Source: Acinetobacter sp. WCHA55 (GTDB taxonomy: Bacteria > Pseudomonadota > Gammaproteobacteria > Pseudomonadales > Moraxellaceae). From it: DNA of 64,000 nt. Location of the stretch: assembly GCF_002165305.2 (NCBI RefSeq), contig NZ_CP032286.1, positions 1,798,001-1,862,000 of the forward strand, read 5' to 3'. Shown here piece by piece: positions 1 to 10,559 of this stretch (within the stretch, counting starts at the first letter, position 1; every line of letters begins with the position of its first letter). Made by a program: the position numbers and the translations under genes. Below the pieces are notes generated by a model that saw only the letters and a list, made by a program, of their open reading frames with translations, did no database searches and was not told the origin of the DNA.

Positions 1-108
1 CGGAGCTATATGGGGCGTATCGAACGGGGTGAGGTAAATCTTACAGTAGAAAAACTATATGATATTGCGCATGCTTTAGAAGTTGAGGCTAAAAGCCTAT
101 TACCCTAA
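1..108 (+). CDS. C-terminal end of an XRE-type helix-turn-helix regulator (partial)
   Basis: The window opens inside a gene; the last 35 codons are visible and end in TAA. The fragment has the pattern of the end of an HTH_3 (Cro/CI) domain: a GRIERGEVNLTVEKLYDIA segment followed by A-x-x-L, with no room for a further domain. Such small repressors commonly precede defence operons and restrain them. It lies 107 bases before the giant nuclease-STAND gene on the same strand, so it may be its regulator or the first gene of its operon. The N-terminus is outside the window, so family and length cannot be checked. Confidence 0.7.
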   Translation, partial: RSYMGRIERGEVNLTVEKLYDIAHALEVEAKSLLP

Positions 109-215
109 TTAAGAGTAAAAGTATTAACTTTATGATTCTATAAATATTAAACCACTGATAAAATTAAAAAATATTTTAATTATGATTTATAACATCTTAT
201 AAAACAGGTAAGGCA

Positions 216-3200
216 ATGGGAAATGCAGATTTAGTTAGAGCAAGTCGAGATGGAGATCAGTTTCATTACTTATGGGCTGCAAGAAAAGCACTTCTACTTT
301 TGAACCCTTTATCTGGATTACATACTCTGACTATTGAAGGTCCTAGTAAATCTGAATTTAACGAAGAAGTAGAAGAAGGTGAAGAAATTGTAGATGTGGG
401 AGAATACTACACTAGTAATGATTTTTCTGCTTCTTCTAAAATTATTTACACTCAACTTAAGCACTCAACATTACATGCACAAACACCGTTTGAGCCTAGT
501 AAACTACGTAATACTATTGAAGGTTTTTCTCAAAGATACCGCAGATTGATAGAAAAAAAGTCTAAGGATGAGGTGTTAAAAAAAGTAGAATTTCACTTCG
601 TTTCAAATAGAGCGATCAATGATGAGTTCTATAAGTCAATTAATGAACTTAAAGAAACAGGACATGTTACTAAAACTCAGAATCTTCAAAAATTAAAAGA
701 CTATACCGATTTAGATGGTCAAGCTTTAGAAGAATTTATTAAGCTTGTGAAATTCCCATCACAAGAGCCTAACTATATAGCCCAACGTGAGATTCTTGCT
801 CAAGACATCGCTTATTACCTACCAGGGGATGATGTTAATGCTCCGAATGAATTAAAGGAACTTATCACCCGTAAAGCACTTAGTGAAAATACAGAAAAAC
901 CAGAAATTACACGATACGATGTACTCCGTGCACTTAAAACCAACCCAGATGATCTGTTTCCAGTAAAGAACTTAATAAAAGAGTTAGAAAATATCGTAGA
1001 TAGACCTATCGTAAGAACACTGATAGATACTATTAATGAATCACATAGTCAAAAATTTATTATTCAAGCTGAAGGTGGTGTAGGTAAATCAATCTTAAGT
1101 ACACAAATACACAACTATATCCCTTCTGGATCATTGTCGATTGTCTATGACTGCTTTGGTAATGGTGACTACAGACAATCCTCATCGGCGAGACATACAC
1201 ATAAAATAGCATTAGTTCAAATTGCAAATGAATTAGCTGGATTAGGCTTATGCCATCCACTAATACCAACAACGAGTGCCGGTCCTAGCGAGTACATAAA
1301 AGCATTTTTGTTTAGATTAAAGCAGGTTTCTGAAAGGTTCTCCAATGAAAGTAAGCAGCTATTCATTGTTATTGATGCTGCTGATAACTCACAAATGGCA
1401 GCAGATGAATTTAATTATGGTCGATCTTTTATAACTGATTTATTGCAAGAAACCCTACCGCAAAATATTAAAATAATTGCTTTAGCGAGACCTTATAGGG
1501 TTGGGCTTTTAATACCTAAACAAGATATCGAAATTCTTGATTTAGAAGGCTTTAGTGAAAATGAAACAAAACAACATCTATTCAACTATTATCCTGATGT
1601 TTCGACACAAGACGTGATTGAATTTCATCGACTTACCAGTGGCAATCCACGAGTCCAAAGTATTGCTTTAGAACAAAATTTGACTTTGCATGAGATTCTT
1701 TCATTTTTCGGTGGAACGCCTAAAAGCGTAGAAGACACAATTAAGGATTTGTTAAATAAGGCAATTTTCAGTTTTAAAGAACAAAACTATTCCGAATCAG
1801 AAGAAATTGATTTACTGCTCACTTCAATTGCTATTTTACGCCCATTAATTCCACTGCAAATTTTATCTGATTTAACTAATATCAGGGCTGATCAAATAAG
1901 AAGTATTATTTCTGATATCGGTGGTCATCCAATTCGTCTTAGCGACAATAATATTCAATTTGTAGATGAGCCAACTGAGTCTTGGTTCCGTGAAATTTAT
2001 AAACCAAAAGATACTAGCTTGCTGAATGAGTTCATTCAGAAGCTTAAACCTCTCGCTGTAAATTCTGTATATGCTGCTTCTGTACTACCCCAAATTTTGA
2101 TGGATGCAGGTAATTTTGAGGAATTAGTTGAACTATCTTTAAATTCTGAAATGTTACCAACGAATTCCACCTTAGAAAAAAGAAAGGTCGAATTGCAACG
2201 CCTACAATTTGCAATTAAAGCTGGCCTAAAACTTGGTAAATATACAGATGTTGCGAAGTTGTCATTAAAGGCTGGTGGAGAAGTTGCCGCAGAGACTAGA
2301 CAACATCAATTACTTGAAAAAAATGTTGAGCTAGTTGGTACAACTTTTAATGATAATCAAATTCTAGAGTTAATCTCTGAAAAAGTATTTAAAGGTGGGT
2401 CATGGCATGGCTCGAAATATATTACTGAGGCTAAACTTCTCTCATATCGAGAAGAGTTCCGTGGAGAATCACGTAGTAAGCTTCGCATTGCAAATCACTG
2501 GTTAACTAGTTGGTTTGAACTTCCGGAAGATCATAAACATCATCAGGAAATAAAAGATAAGGAGATTAGTGATTGTTTTACTACCTTAATCAATTTAGAG
2601 GGTGTGGGTTATGCAATTAATTGGCTTCGTAGATGGCGTCCAAAAAGTGTAAGTTATAAAGTAGCTAAAATTGCAACTGAAGAACTGATTAAACTGAATA
2701 AGCGTGAAGTTATACAACAAATATTAGATAAATCAGGTAATAACATATTTTTGACTTTAGGTGTTATAGAGATACTTAAATTAAATCATTGTGTTATCCA
2801 TTCTGATAATTTTTCAAGAATTTTAAGATTATTGAGCTATGACAAAGTAAAACTTGATATTGGTCTAACCCCAATTCTTTGTTTTTTAGAAGTAGTTTTT
2901 AAGCAACAACTTTGTGTTTCTACAGAAGCACATCAGATTTTATCGAAATATATCCCCCCCCAAATACCGTATGAAATTACAGATCGATATGGACACTCAG
3001 ATAGAGTAAGTTATATGAAAGCTTATGCTTTACATAAAACATGGGAAAGTAAGTCATTAGAACTAGTTGATTTAGTAACTGAAAGATTAAAAGAGGAATT
3101 TTTAAAGGATACGTCTTATAGTTCATCCGAGGAAATTACTACGCTAAAACGAGATGTAGCAGCAGTTTTGCCATGGTACAAATTGTATGCTCGGTCAATC

Positions 3201-4735
3201 ATAGAGAAGATTTGCATTAAGGAACTCGATCAACTAATTGAACAAGCGAAATCAGACTCCCAGAAAGCTAAAGGATATTCTTATCGGGAATATGGTAATC
3301 ATCTAGAAAATGAAATTGCAAAAATTTGGTTCGATATTTTAATTTTAAATAATCATCTTAGCCAAGAAACTTATCCAGAGATAGAAAGGCATTTCAAGGA
3401 AAAAATTTATATTAATACACGTAATCATTTCACGCTTATTTTGGCTTTGCAGAAAAAATGTGAATTAGAAGATTATTGTTATGAAAATATAGAAAAAAAC
3501 TTAAAAGCTCTTGAGAATAGTGATGATCATGCAGAAACATTGGTGAGTGACTATATGTCTATTGCTCAATCAATTTTCCCTTTAGATCAAGCTGAAGCTA
3601 CTACGATATTAAATAAAGCCATTGAAGTAAGTAGTAACCTAGGTGAAGAAAATCTACAACGATGGAATGCATTACTTTGCTATGGCGTAAGAGCTGGACA
3701 GGAGCAAAATAATAGAAAACCACAGCTATGCTATCGTTTTAGTCAATGTGCTGAATTGACATATAAATATGTACATAGAGATAAACATTTTCCATGGGAT
3801 TACACAGTTGATGCAATTTACGATTTAGATCCTAACTCAGCATTTGCTATTGCTAGCCGTTGGCGTGATCGTAGATTTGGTGATGAAGATAGAATATTGG
3901 GCAATTTGCTGGATAAGTTACTTAAAGAACAACTTTTATCACCATTGATACCATTGGCTTTCAAAGCGATGGGAGCTACATATGACTTAGATAATCTATT
4001 AAGCTCTATTAAATCATTAGCTTTAAGTGATGAACTAAAAAGAAAAGTTTTACAAAGCTTCTATCTTTATATTGTTGTACCAAATCCATCAGAAAGACAT
4101 ATTAATCGCCTTAGAGATTTGGTCGAGGCATTTCATATAACAGATCAAACTGTTCAAGATTTTTTCTTATCCATTTGTAATTCAGAGGTTTATGTTCAGG
4201 TAGAAGAAGCACCTCATTCTTCAACCTACGACCAAGAAAAGTTTGATTGGGATGTGTTTTTTGAAAATTACACTGATTCAAATCGAAGTGTCGATTTTGA
4301 TTCAGCTTATAATGATTTTCAGAAATTGGAAAATAAGTATTGGATTAGAAAAGCCCTCTATTTACAGCTTTTAAAAAGAATAAGTGCTTCACAAGCGATA
4401 CCACTGATTAATTGGTGGTTCGATGATCCTAGAAATGGAATGTATGACTTAGATGATCTCCTAAAAGCTATACCATCTCGCTTTAAAAGAAGAATGTCAT
4501 TTTTAGCAGTTTTAGATTCGAGAATAAAACAATTTTTGAGAACACATCATGCTGATATTTATATAGATACTTATGGAAGTAATCTGAAATTACATATTTT
4601 AAGTGAGTTAACAGGGAAACCTAAGACTGATTACATTCAATCTCTCTTAGAGGGTATGAGTGAAAGCTCTATTACTCTAGAAAGTGAAAGCTTATTTAGG
4701 ATTGCTCATTTACTTACACCTATGATTGCACCAAA
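216..4735 (+). pseudogene. Avs-like Cap4-type nuclease/STAND NTPase, 5' part (split by IS66)
   Basis: This is the first 1506 codons of a giant protein. Residues 1-130 look like a Cap4/DUF4297-type PD-(D/E)xK nuclease: an RDGDQFHYLW start, Glu41 in IEGP, Asp60 in VDVGEYY, and Gln80-x-Lys82 in TQLKHS. A P-loop NTPase follows, with Walker A GGVGKS at 287-292, Walker B IVIDAAD at about 384-390 and a later ARPYR sensor-like motif. The remainder is long alpha-helical repeat sequence. Nuclease plus NTPase plus helical sensor is the architecture of Avs-type STAND anti-phage proteins, which sense a phage protein and then cut DNA. ATG216 has a good ribosome site (AGGTAAGG). The IS66 insertion supplies a stop at 4737. 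Whether the truncated product, with nuclease and NTPase but without the C-terminal part, is made or active is unknown. The exact Avs subtype is not assigned. Confidence 0.85.
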
Positions 4736-4816
4736 GTAAGCGTCCGCTGAACCCCACTTTTTCTAACTCATTAATACCGCGATAGTGTCCACTTAAATTT
4801 AAGTGGACACCTATTT

Positions 4817-5245
4817 ATGGATTTAAAGACAGTTATAGACAGTGCACCAACGCTAAAAAAGCCCCGTCGAACCTTCACAGCTGAATTTAAACATCAACTT
4901 ATTCAGCAATGCCAGCAGCCAGATACATCAGTGGCCAAGGTAGCAATGCAACATCAGATCAATGCCAATCTGCTACATAAATGGATTCGTCAGTCCAGAT
5001 CAATGCCCCCTGCATTAAAAACCCCATCCATTCCACAGACTGACTTTCTTCCGGTCATTCTTCACCCGACTCCAGTCAAACAAGAAGCACCTCTACCACC
5101 TGTGCCAGAGAAGAAAGCTGTCGCTCATATCAGGATTCCATTACATGAGGCACCAAGTTCCGCAAGGGATCAGATGATCGAGATCGACTGGCCGGTGGAG
5201 TCAGTAACTGAATTACTGTTGCTGATCCAGGGTTTGACTCAATGA
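4817..5245 (+). CDS. tnpA: IS66 accessory protein TnpA
   Basis: The 142-residue product starts with a helix-turn-helix of the IS66 OrfA/IS3-OrfA type (RRTFTAEFKHQLIQQC, then VAKVAMQHQINANLLHKWIRQ at about residues 18-58). A proline-rich linker and an acidic C-terminal segment follow. In IS66 elements this protein is needed with TnpB and TnpC for transposition and probably binds the element ends. It overlaps tnpB by four bases (ATGA), which suggests translational coupling. Confidence 0.93.
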   Translation: MDLKTVIDSAPTLKKPRRTFTAEFKHQLIQQCQQPDTSVAKVAMQHQINANLLHKWIRQSRSMPPALKTPSIPQTDFLPVILHPTPVKQEAPLPPVPEKKAVAHIRIPLHEAPSSARDQMIEIDWPVESVTELLLLIQGLTQ

Positions 5246-5577
5246 TTCGTATTGATGAGATCTGGTTGTCTACCCAGCCGATGGACATGCGTGCAGGGAT
5301 GGATACAGCCATGGCTCAGGTGCTGAGAGCCTTTGGCTACATCAAACCGCATTGCGCTTACCTGTTCTGTAATAAGCGTGGCCATCGTATGAAAGTGCTG
5401 GTGCATGATGGACTGGGTATCTGGCTGTGTGCCCGGCGGCTGGAACAGGGGAAATTCCACTGGGCTAAAGTTCACCAGGGTGAAAGTATGGCGATCAGCC
5501 CGGAGCAGTTACAGGCACTGATCCAGGGTTTGCCCTGGCAAAGAATCGGACTGCAGCAAGTGGTAACAATGCTCTAA
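5242..5577 (+). CDS. tnpB: IS66 accessory protein TnpB (Orf2-like)
   Basis: The 111-residue product matches the IS66 Orf2 family: an early DEIWLSTQPMDMRAGMD segment, a central YLFCNKRGHRMKVLVHDG block, then GIWLCARRLEQGKFHW. Length and motifs are typical of TnpB. Its biochemical role in transposition is poorly defined in the family. Its start overlaps the end of tnpA, and it lies 74 bases before tnpC. Confidence 0.94.
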   Translation: MIRIDEIWLSTQPMDMRAGMDTAMAQVLRAFGYIKPHCAYLFCNKRGHRMKVLVHDGLGIWLCARRLEQGKFHWAKVHQGESMAISPEQLQALIQGLPWQRIGLQQVVTML

Positions 5578-5651
5578 ACCAGGCTCATCCATTCTGCTAT
5601 TCTCCAAACGTTCTATTTCCTCTGCATCATGACCTCAGGCATACTGCGGTC

Positions 5652-7298
5652 ATGAATACGCTGCCTGATTTAAGCCAACTGACCCATGAACAACTGCTGG
5701 AATTTACCAGACAGTTGGCGATGCAGCATCAGTCTCTGGCACAATCTAAACAACAACTGGAACAATCAAATCAGCAATTAGATGCCAGAGTTCAACATTT
5801 TGAAGTCACCAATCAGCAATTAGATTCTAAAGTTCAACATCTTTCTATTCTCAATCAAAAATACGAGCATGAGCTTGCACTATTTAAACAGCATAAATTC
5901 GGCAGTAAAAACGAACATCTAACCGCAAAACAAATCCATCTCTGGGATGAAGCGGTTGAAGAAGATATTGCAGCGGTTGATCTGGAACTGGAACGACTGA
6001 ATGCAGATAAAACCAATGCAGCTGCACAGAAAGCCCCAGTCAACAAACCTAAACGTCGGCTGTTGCCAGATCATCTACACACCCTCCGTATTGAGCATGA
6101 ACCTGAATCAACACAATGCAGTTGTGGCTGTACCTTGCGTCGTATCGGTGAAGATGTCAGTGAAAAACTGAATTTCAGACCGGCACAGTTCTATAAGGAA
6201 CAGCATGTGCGTGGTAAATGGGTCTGTGATCAGTGTGACACTCTGACTCAGCAAGCGATGCCAGCCTATGTGATTGATAAAGGCATTGCTTCACCTGAAT
6301 TGCTTAGCCATGTGCTGGTGTCAAAGTATGCCGATCATTTGCCTTTGTACCGTCAACGTCAAATCTTTCTACGCGCAGGTGTTGATCTGTCTAGATCAAC
6401 GTTATCTGACTGGATTGGCCGCTGTGGGGTGGAACTGGAACCTCTGGCCAATGCCTTAAAACAGGTGGTACTGCAACAGCAGGTGATCCATGCAGATGAA
6501 ACACCGGTGACGGTCATGCAGATGGGTGAAAATGAGAAAAAGCCCAAAAAAGGTTATGTCTGGGCCTATGCCAGCACACAGTACAATCCAGTTCAGGCAG
6601 TGATCTATGACTTTCAAGATAGCCGTTCTGGCCAGCATGCTGAAGACTTCCTGAAAGGCTGGCAGGGTCATTTGGTCTGTGATGATTACAGTGGTTATAA
6701 AGCACGCTTTAGATCAGGTCAGGTCATTGAGGTGGGCTGCATGGCACATGCACGTCGTAAATTCCATGAACTACATGTGACCAAGAAAAGTCAGGTCGCT
6801 GAACAGGCATTAGTGCTGATTCAGAAATTATATGCGATAGAAGCAGAATTAAGAAAAAAGACGGATGGTACAGCGGAAGACCGCTGCGAATACCGACAAC
6901 AGCATAGTCAACCGGTCATGCAACAACTATATGAATGGCTCAACCAACATCAGCTGACGGTGCCATCGAGTTCTCCAACCGCCCGGGCGATCAATTACAG
7001 CCTAAAACGTTGGACTGCTTTAAGCCGCTATCTGGATGATGGCAATCTACCCATTGACAATAATTGGATAGAGAACCAAATGCGTCCCTGGGCCTTGGGG
7101 CGTAAGAACTGGCTATTTGCAGGTTCGCTGCGCAGTGGTCAACGAGCTGCCAATATCATGACTTTAATCCAGTCAGCAAAGCTGAATGGCTTGGATCCGT
7201 ATGCCTATTTAAGTGATGTGCTGAAAAGGTTGCCAACACATAAAGTGCCCCAAATAGAAGAATTACTACCTCACCGCTGGAAACCTGAACCCCGTTAA
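5652..7298 (+). CDS. tnpC: IS66 transposase TnpC
   Basis: This 548-residue DDE transposase has an N-terminal leucine-zipper/coiled coil (about residues 1-80), a Cys-rich zinc-binding motif CSCGCTLRR ... CDQC at about 155-197, and the catalytic core. Visible catalytic landmarks are IHADETPV, VCDDYSGYKA and the late NNWIENQMRPWALGRKNWLFAGS block that carries the Glu. The coiled coil contains a 42-base near-exact tandem duplication (from 5769 and 5811) encoding NQQLD-x-x-VQH twice. The frame is intact, so the element is probably still mobile. Confidence 0.96.
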   Translation: MNTLPDLSQLTHEQLLEFTRQLAMQHQSLAQSKQQLEQSNQQLDARVQHFEVTNQQLDSKVQHLSILNQKYEHELALFKQHKFGSKNEHLTAKQIHLWDEAVEEDIAAVDLELERLNADKTNAAAQKAPVNKPKRRLLPDHLHTLRIEHEPESTQCSCGCTLRRIGEDVSEKLNFRPAQFYKEQHVRGKWVCDQCDTLTQQAMPAYVIDKGIASPELLSHVLVSKYADHLPLYRQRQIFLRAGVDLSRSTLSDWIGRCGVELEPLANALKQVVLQQQVIHADETPVTVMQMGENEKKPKKGYVWAYASTQYNPVQAVIYDFQDSRSGQHAEDFLKGWQGHLVCDDYSGYKARFRSGQVIEVGCMAHARRKFHELHVTKKSQVAEQALVLIQKLYAIEAELRKKTDGTAEDRCEYRQQHSQPVMQQLYEWLNQHQLTVPSSSPTARAINYSLKRWTALSRYLDDGNLPIDNNWIENQMRPWALGRKNWLFAGSLRSGQRAANIMTLIQSAKLNGLDPYAYLSDVLKRLPTHKVPQIEELLPHRWKPEPR

Positions 7299-7329
7299 AA
7301 CTTGGCGATGGCGTTCAGCGGATGCTTAC

Positions 7330-9060
7330 GCACCAAATCAATCCTGTGAGGTTTTAGAGTATGGTCTAGGCTTACTGGAAAGTGATTTGGGATCAGATAT
7401 CGCAGACGGGCAATGGCGTGAGGAATTAGCACCACCAGAGAATATAATAGAATCTATATCAGGTTATATTTGGTCTTGCCTAGCATCTCCTTTCAATACT
7501 GTTAAATGGCAAGCGGCCCATACAGTTAAGTTACTTTGTGATTATGAGCAGAGAGAATTGTTGTCTAATTTAATTAATTTTATTAGTAATAAAAATTACC
7601 GAAGTTTTTACGATCACAAATTTGAATTTTATCAATACTCTGCTACTCAATGGTTATTTAATGCTTTACTAAAAGTATCTTATAGCCCGAATAACTTTTT
7701 GGCTGAGCATGTTGAAACGTTTAAGCAGTTAGCAAATCCAAATCGCCCACATTTGATGATTCGACTTCTCGCATCAAAAATTCTTCTAAATCTATTTAAT
7801 TTAAAGCTTATAAATCTAAATCAACAAGAAATTAAAACTTATCAGGGAGTTGGTAAATCTAATTTTAGTAAAGTAGAACGAGAAGCTATCGATCTTTCAA
7901 AATATTCAGATATGAATCAAGATGAAATTGATTCATTTGGTATTGATTTTGGTCCTTACTGGCTTGATCCATTGGGTGCGATGTTTGGGTTGCATCCTAA
8001 GCATATCTACTTTGAGACAACTCAAACATTAAAGAATGAAATTGGGTTTACAGAGAAGAAGCGTAAAGCCAATGATGTGCGCCATAAAATGAAAATTTAT
8101 GACTGGAAGCAAACAAGGCTTGATCATAGTTCAAGTCCAAAAGTTGAAGATTTAGATTTTTATCTGTCTTACCATGCAATGATGATCACCGCAGATAAAC
8201 TAATCCAAACAAAACCATTACTTGAAAGTGAATATTCATGGAGAAAGTTTGATGACTGGATTAAACAACATGATTTATCTTCTCTAGAACCTTATTGGCT
8301 GAGTGATTTTAAAGATCCATGTCCTCGAATAACGACAGAATGGCCTAAAGAAGATAGAAAAAATCCCTTAAACTGGTCTTATAGTTGTTCTCCCGTTGAT
8401 TATGATGATGTCATTTATCACAGCGATTTTGAACTTTGTTTATGGGGTGTTTGGTCAGAAGTGCAGAACTATAACCAAGCAAAAGACATTCGTATCCGTT
8501 CAAGTCTAGTAAGTCCAGAAACATCAAATGCTTTGTGGCGAAGTTTACAATGTACTGAATCAAGTTATGATTATCATTTACCTAGTGCTAATGATGAGAG
8601 GTTAGAATTTCAAGAAGATAATTTTCAGTTATTAGGTTGGATTAATGAGCAAGAAATTGATCTATCAAATTTTGATGATGATTTATGGGCAGCTTCATTA
8701 AGATATGAAATAACTAAACCATCAGAAGATATTATTTCTTTAATGAATATGAATTCGGATACATTAGGAAAAGATTGGTTTTATGAAGATGAAAAAGTTA
8801 TAAGCCACATCATTTGGGGTAAATATAAAAGTGAAGATTATGAATATTCAAATGGTTACAAGCTAAAAGTTAATAAAGAATTTATTGTCAATCTTCTTGA
8901 TAAAATTAATATGGATATGATCATTTCAGTAGATATCGATCGTAGACATAGATATGGTAGTTATGAATACAAACAAGATTCAAAAGGACTTGATGAATAT
9001 TTGCCAAGTAGTAAACGAGTTTATTTAATGAAGAAAAATGGAGAAATCTATGTCTACTGA
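7330..9060 (+). pseudogene. Avs-like STAND protein, 3' part (C-terminal sensor region)
   Basis: The second TSD copy (7330-7337) starts this fragment. Removing the IS and one duplication joins PMIAP to NQSCEVLEYGLG in frame and gives an uninterrupted 2080-residue protein. The segment begins with HEAT-like helical pairs (KWQAAHTVKLLCDY; RPHLMIRLLASKILLNLFNL), then a Trp- and Asp-rich tail of about 400 residues that I do not recognise. In Avs proteins the C-terminal region recognises the phage trigger, so this part probably sets target specificity. It has no obvious start of its own; TTG7387 is the first in-frame candidate, so it is probably not translated efficiently. Confidence 0.85.
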
Positions 9061-9697
9061 AAGCCTCATTGAATTAGGAAAGAAACTAGTACTAGAATTC
9101 AAACTAGAGGATAAAACAGATACATTATCTCAATGGATGCTTCACTATTTAGCAGAGTTATTTGAACGATATGATCTATCTACTTCTCCTGAAGAAAAGC
9201 GTACAGTATCTGTCGATATCAGAGATACTATTTTTAAGCTGTGGGAATTTCGCTACGAACAAGCTCACTCTCAAAGTAGCTTTAAGAATATAGAATCATT
9301 GGTATCAACATTAAAGAAGTTAAATTTAGATAATGATGATTATTTCTATACACCCTTGCGTAATTATAGAGATACAGAAAAAAATAAAAATCAAACTAGT
9401 CCTGAGTATTGGTACAACTATGCTCTTGAACTTGATAAAGCATCAAGGCTATTGATAAGAAATTGCATACTCAAAGGGTATGCGCTCAATGAAAAAGATA
9501 ACGAAGAAGTTGCCAAGTTAATTGAACAATTAGAAGCGTTAGATGCATATGAAACTTTATTTAGCAAATTTTATAGTGAACAATCTACTCACGACAAAGA
9601 ACAGAGAAACATCACACAAAATATCTCAAAGATAGATGAGTTGATAAATGCCCTAACAGAATTAAAAAGTGCTTATGAGGAAAAGTTAACTTCATAG
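9050..9697 (+). CDS. Small partner protein of the STAND locus (unrecognised family)
   Basis: The product is 215 residues from ATG9050. I prefer this start to ATG9038 because GGAG at 9040-9043 lies six bases before it. It overlaps the end of the giant gene by 11 bases, so the two are translationally coupled. The protein is predicted mostly helical, charged, without signal peptide or membrane segments. It ends in a probable coiled coil (ISKIDELINALTELKSAYEEKL). I do not recognise a domain. Its coupling suggests a dedicated regulator, adaptor or co-effector of the STAND nuclease. The function is inference from position only. Confidence 0.8.
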   Translation: MSTESLIELGKKLVLEFKLEDKTDTLSQWMLHYLAELFERYDLSTSPEEKRTVSVDIRDTIFKLWEFRYEQAHSQSSFKNIESLVSTLKKLNLDNDDYFYTPLRNYRDTEKNKNQTSPEYWYNYALELDKASRLLIRNCILKGYALNEKDNEEVAKLIEQLEALDAYETLFSKFYSEQSTHDKEQRNITQNISKIDELINALTELKSAYEEKLTS

Positions 9698-9820
9698 TCT
9701 AAGAATGTCTAGGTTAGATAAGAACAGGCATCCACTAAATTACGAGACTACCTGTTCAAATTAATAAGAATATGCAAATAAAATACTAAGTGTTTTATTA
9801 TCTTGATTTATTTTTATTTA

Positions 9821-10075
9821 CTAAGTTACTACTTTAACATTCCGTTTTTTAATTTTAAATGTTCTTCGATTAGTCATTCCTTTGGAAAGACTAGGGTTTC
9901 GACCAGACAATTTTTTAATGAAAACTGGTTGACCATGTGGAGTCATACTCCAGAGAATATCATTCTCTACGTAAAGTACTTTTCCACTACGGGCGGCTTT
10001 AATAAAGCTTTCTCGCAATATATAAGCAGCTGCTTTAGCGATATCTCGCTCAGATGTTGGCTTTCTAGTTGGCAT
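9821..10075 (-). CDS. Small basic hypothetical protein
   Basis: The 84-residue product is rich in Lys and Arg, especially at the C-terminus (NRRTFKIKKRNVKVV), with a middle WSMTPHGQPVFIKKL segment. There is a moderate ribosome site (GAGAG about eight bases before the ATG). It is convergent with the defence locus and stands alone in a gene-poor stretch. I recognise no family. The basic tail would suit nucleic-acid binding, but that is a guess. A chance ORF cannot be excluded; an overlapping frame on the other strand looks like its shadow. Confidence 0.5.
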   Translation of the reverse strand: MPTRKPTSERDIAKAAAYILRESFIKAARSGKVLYVENDILWSMTPHGQPVFIKKLSGRNPSLSKGMTNRRTFKIKKRNVKVVT

Positions 10076-10081
10076 ATCTAA

Positions 10082-10412
10082 AACTCTCAGAAGTGATAAT
10101 TTTCAATACTATGGCCAATTTCTGTTATAGAAAATGATTGATGCCTCATAAGCATAGAGTTTCTTTCGCAAAATTATAATATGAACTATTCGGCTAATAA
10201 AGATATGGCTAACTCAAAGTATTTTGATTGAAGGATACTTTTAATACAAAATTTATTCATACATTGAGTAATTTCAATCTTATTTCTATCTACTATCTAA
10301 ATTTCTGCTAGTTTCGATTATTACATAAAAAATTTAAGATGGCCTACTTAGAACTAGAATGACTGGTAGGGTACGAACAGGAATGGGTGGTAGAGTTATA
10401 TAAGAATATGCA
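10082..10412. other. Gene-free AT-rich spacer
   Basis: I see no ORF with a ribosome site, no RNA gene and no clear inverted repeat in these 330 bases. It separates the small basic ORF from the stranded 3' end of the SDR gene. Confidence 0.5.
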
Positions 10413-10559
10413 TCATAAAGCAGAATTGGGTTTAGCATGATTTAACTGAGCGAAATTTTGTATTTTTTCAATATCTTTCTCAATTGAATTTGAAACAATA
10501 TTCGGTAAAATCTGATTCACTTTCACAAATATTTTTTCAGGATATCCGACTTGATAATA
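10413..10559 (-). pseudogene. Stranded 3' end of the SDR gene (beyond IS256)
   Basis: Read on the minus strand, the open frame runs LYYQVGYPEKIFVKVNQIL and on to a TGA at 10413-10415. The 8-bp TSD (10552-10559) is shared with 11859-11866. Joining the two sides across one TSD copy keeps the frame (LYYQ then VGYPEK), which shows this is the missing C-terminus of the dehydrogenase. The restored protein is 274 residues from ATG12544. Confidence 0.88.

Larger units (their letters stand above)
4736..7329 (+). mobile_element. Complete IS66-family insertion sequence, 2594 bp
   Basis: The ends are inverted repeats: left GTAAGCGTCCGCTGAAC and right, read inward, GTAAGCATCCGCTGAAC. The element is flanked by a perfect 8-bp duplication GCACCAAA at 4728-4735 and 7330-7337, the duplication length expected for IS66. 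It carries the canonical tnpA, tnpB and tnpC genes, all open. Its base composition is visibly richer in G and C than the AT-rich host gene. The clean duplication and intact genes suggest a recent insertion. Confidence 0.96.

Noticed and set aside
7387..9060. The 3' STAND fragment as an independent 557-residue gene starting at TTG7387
   Set aside because: The exact TSD and in-frame join show it is the rest of the upstream gene; no ribosome site supports the TTG.
9745..9785. Possible terminator after the STAND partner gene from GAACAGG ... CCTGTTC repeats (about 9723-9757)
   Set aside because: The stem is 7 bp with a loop over 20 bases and no T run.
9803..10081. Plus-strand 92-residue frame opposite the small basic gene
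   Set aside because: No ribosome site, Cys/Ser/Phe-rich composition typical of a shadow frame.
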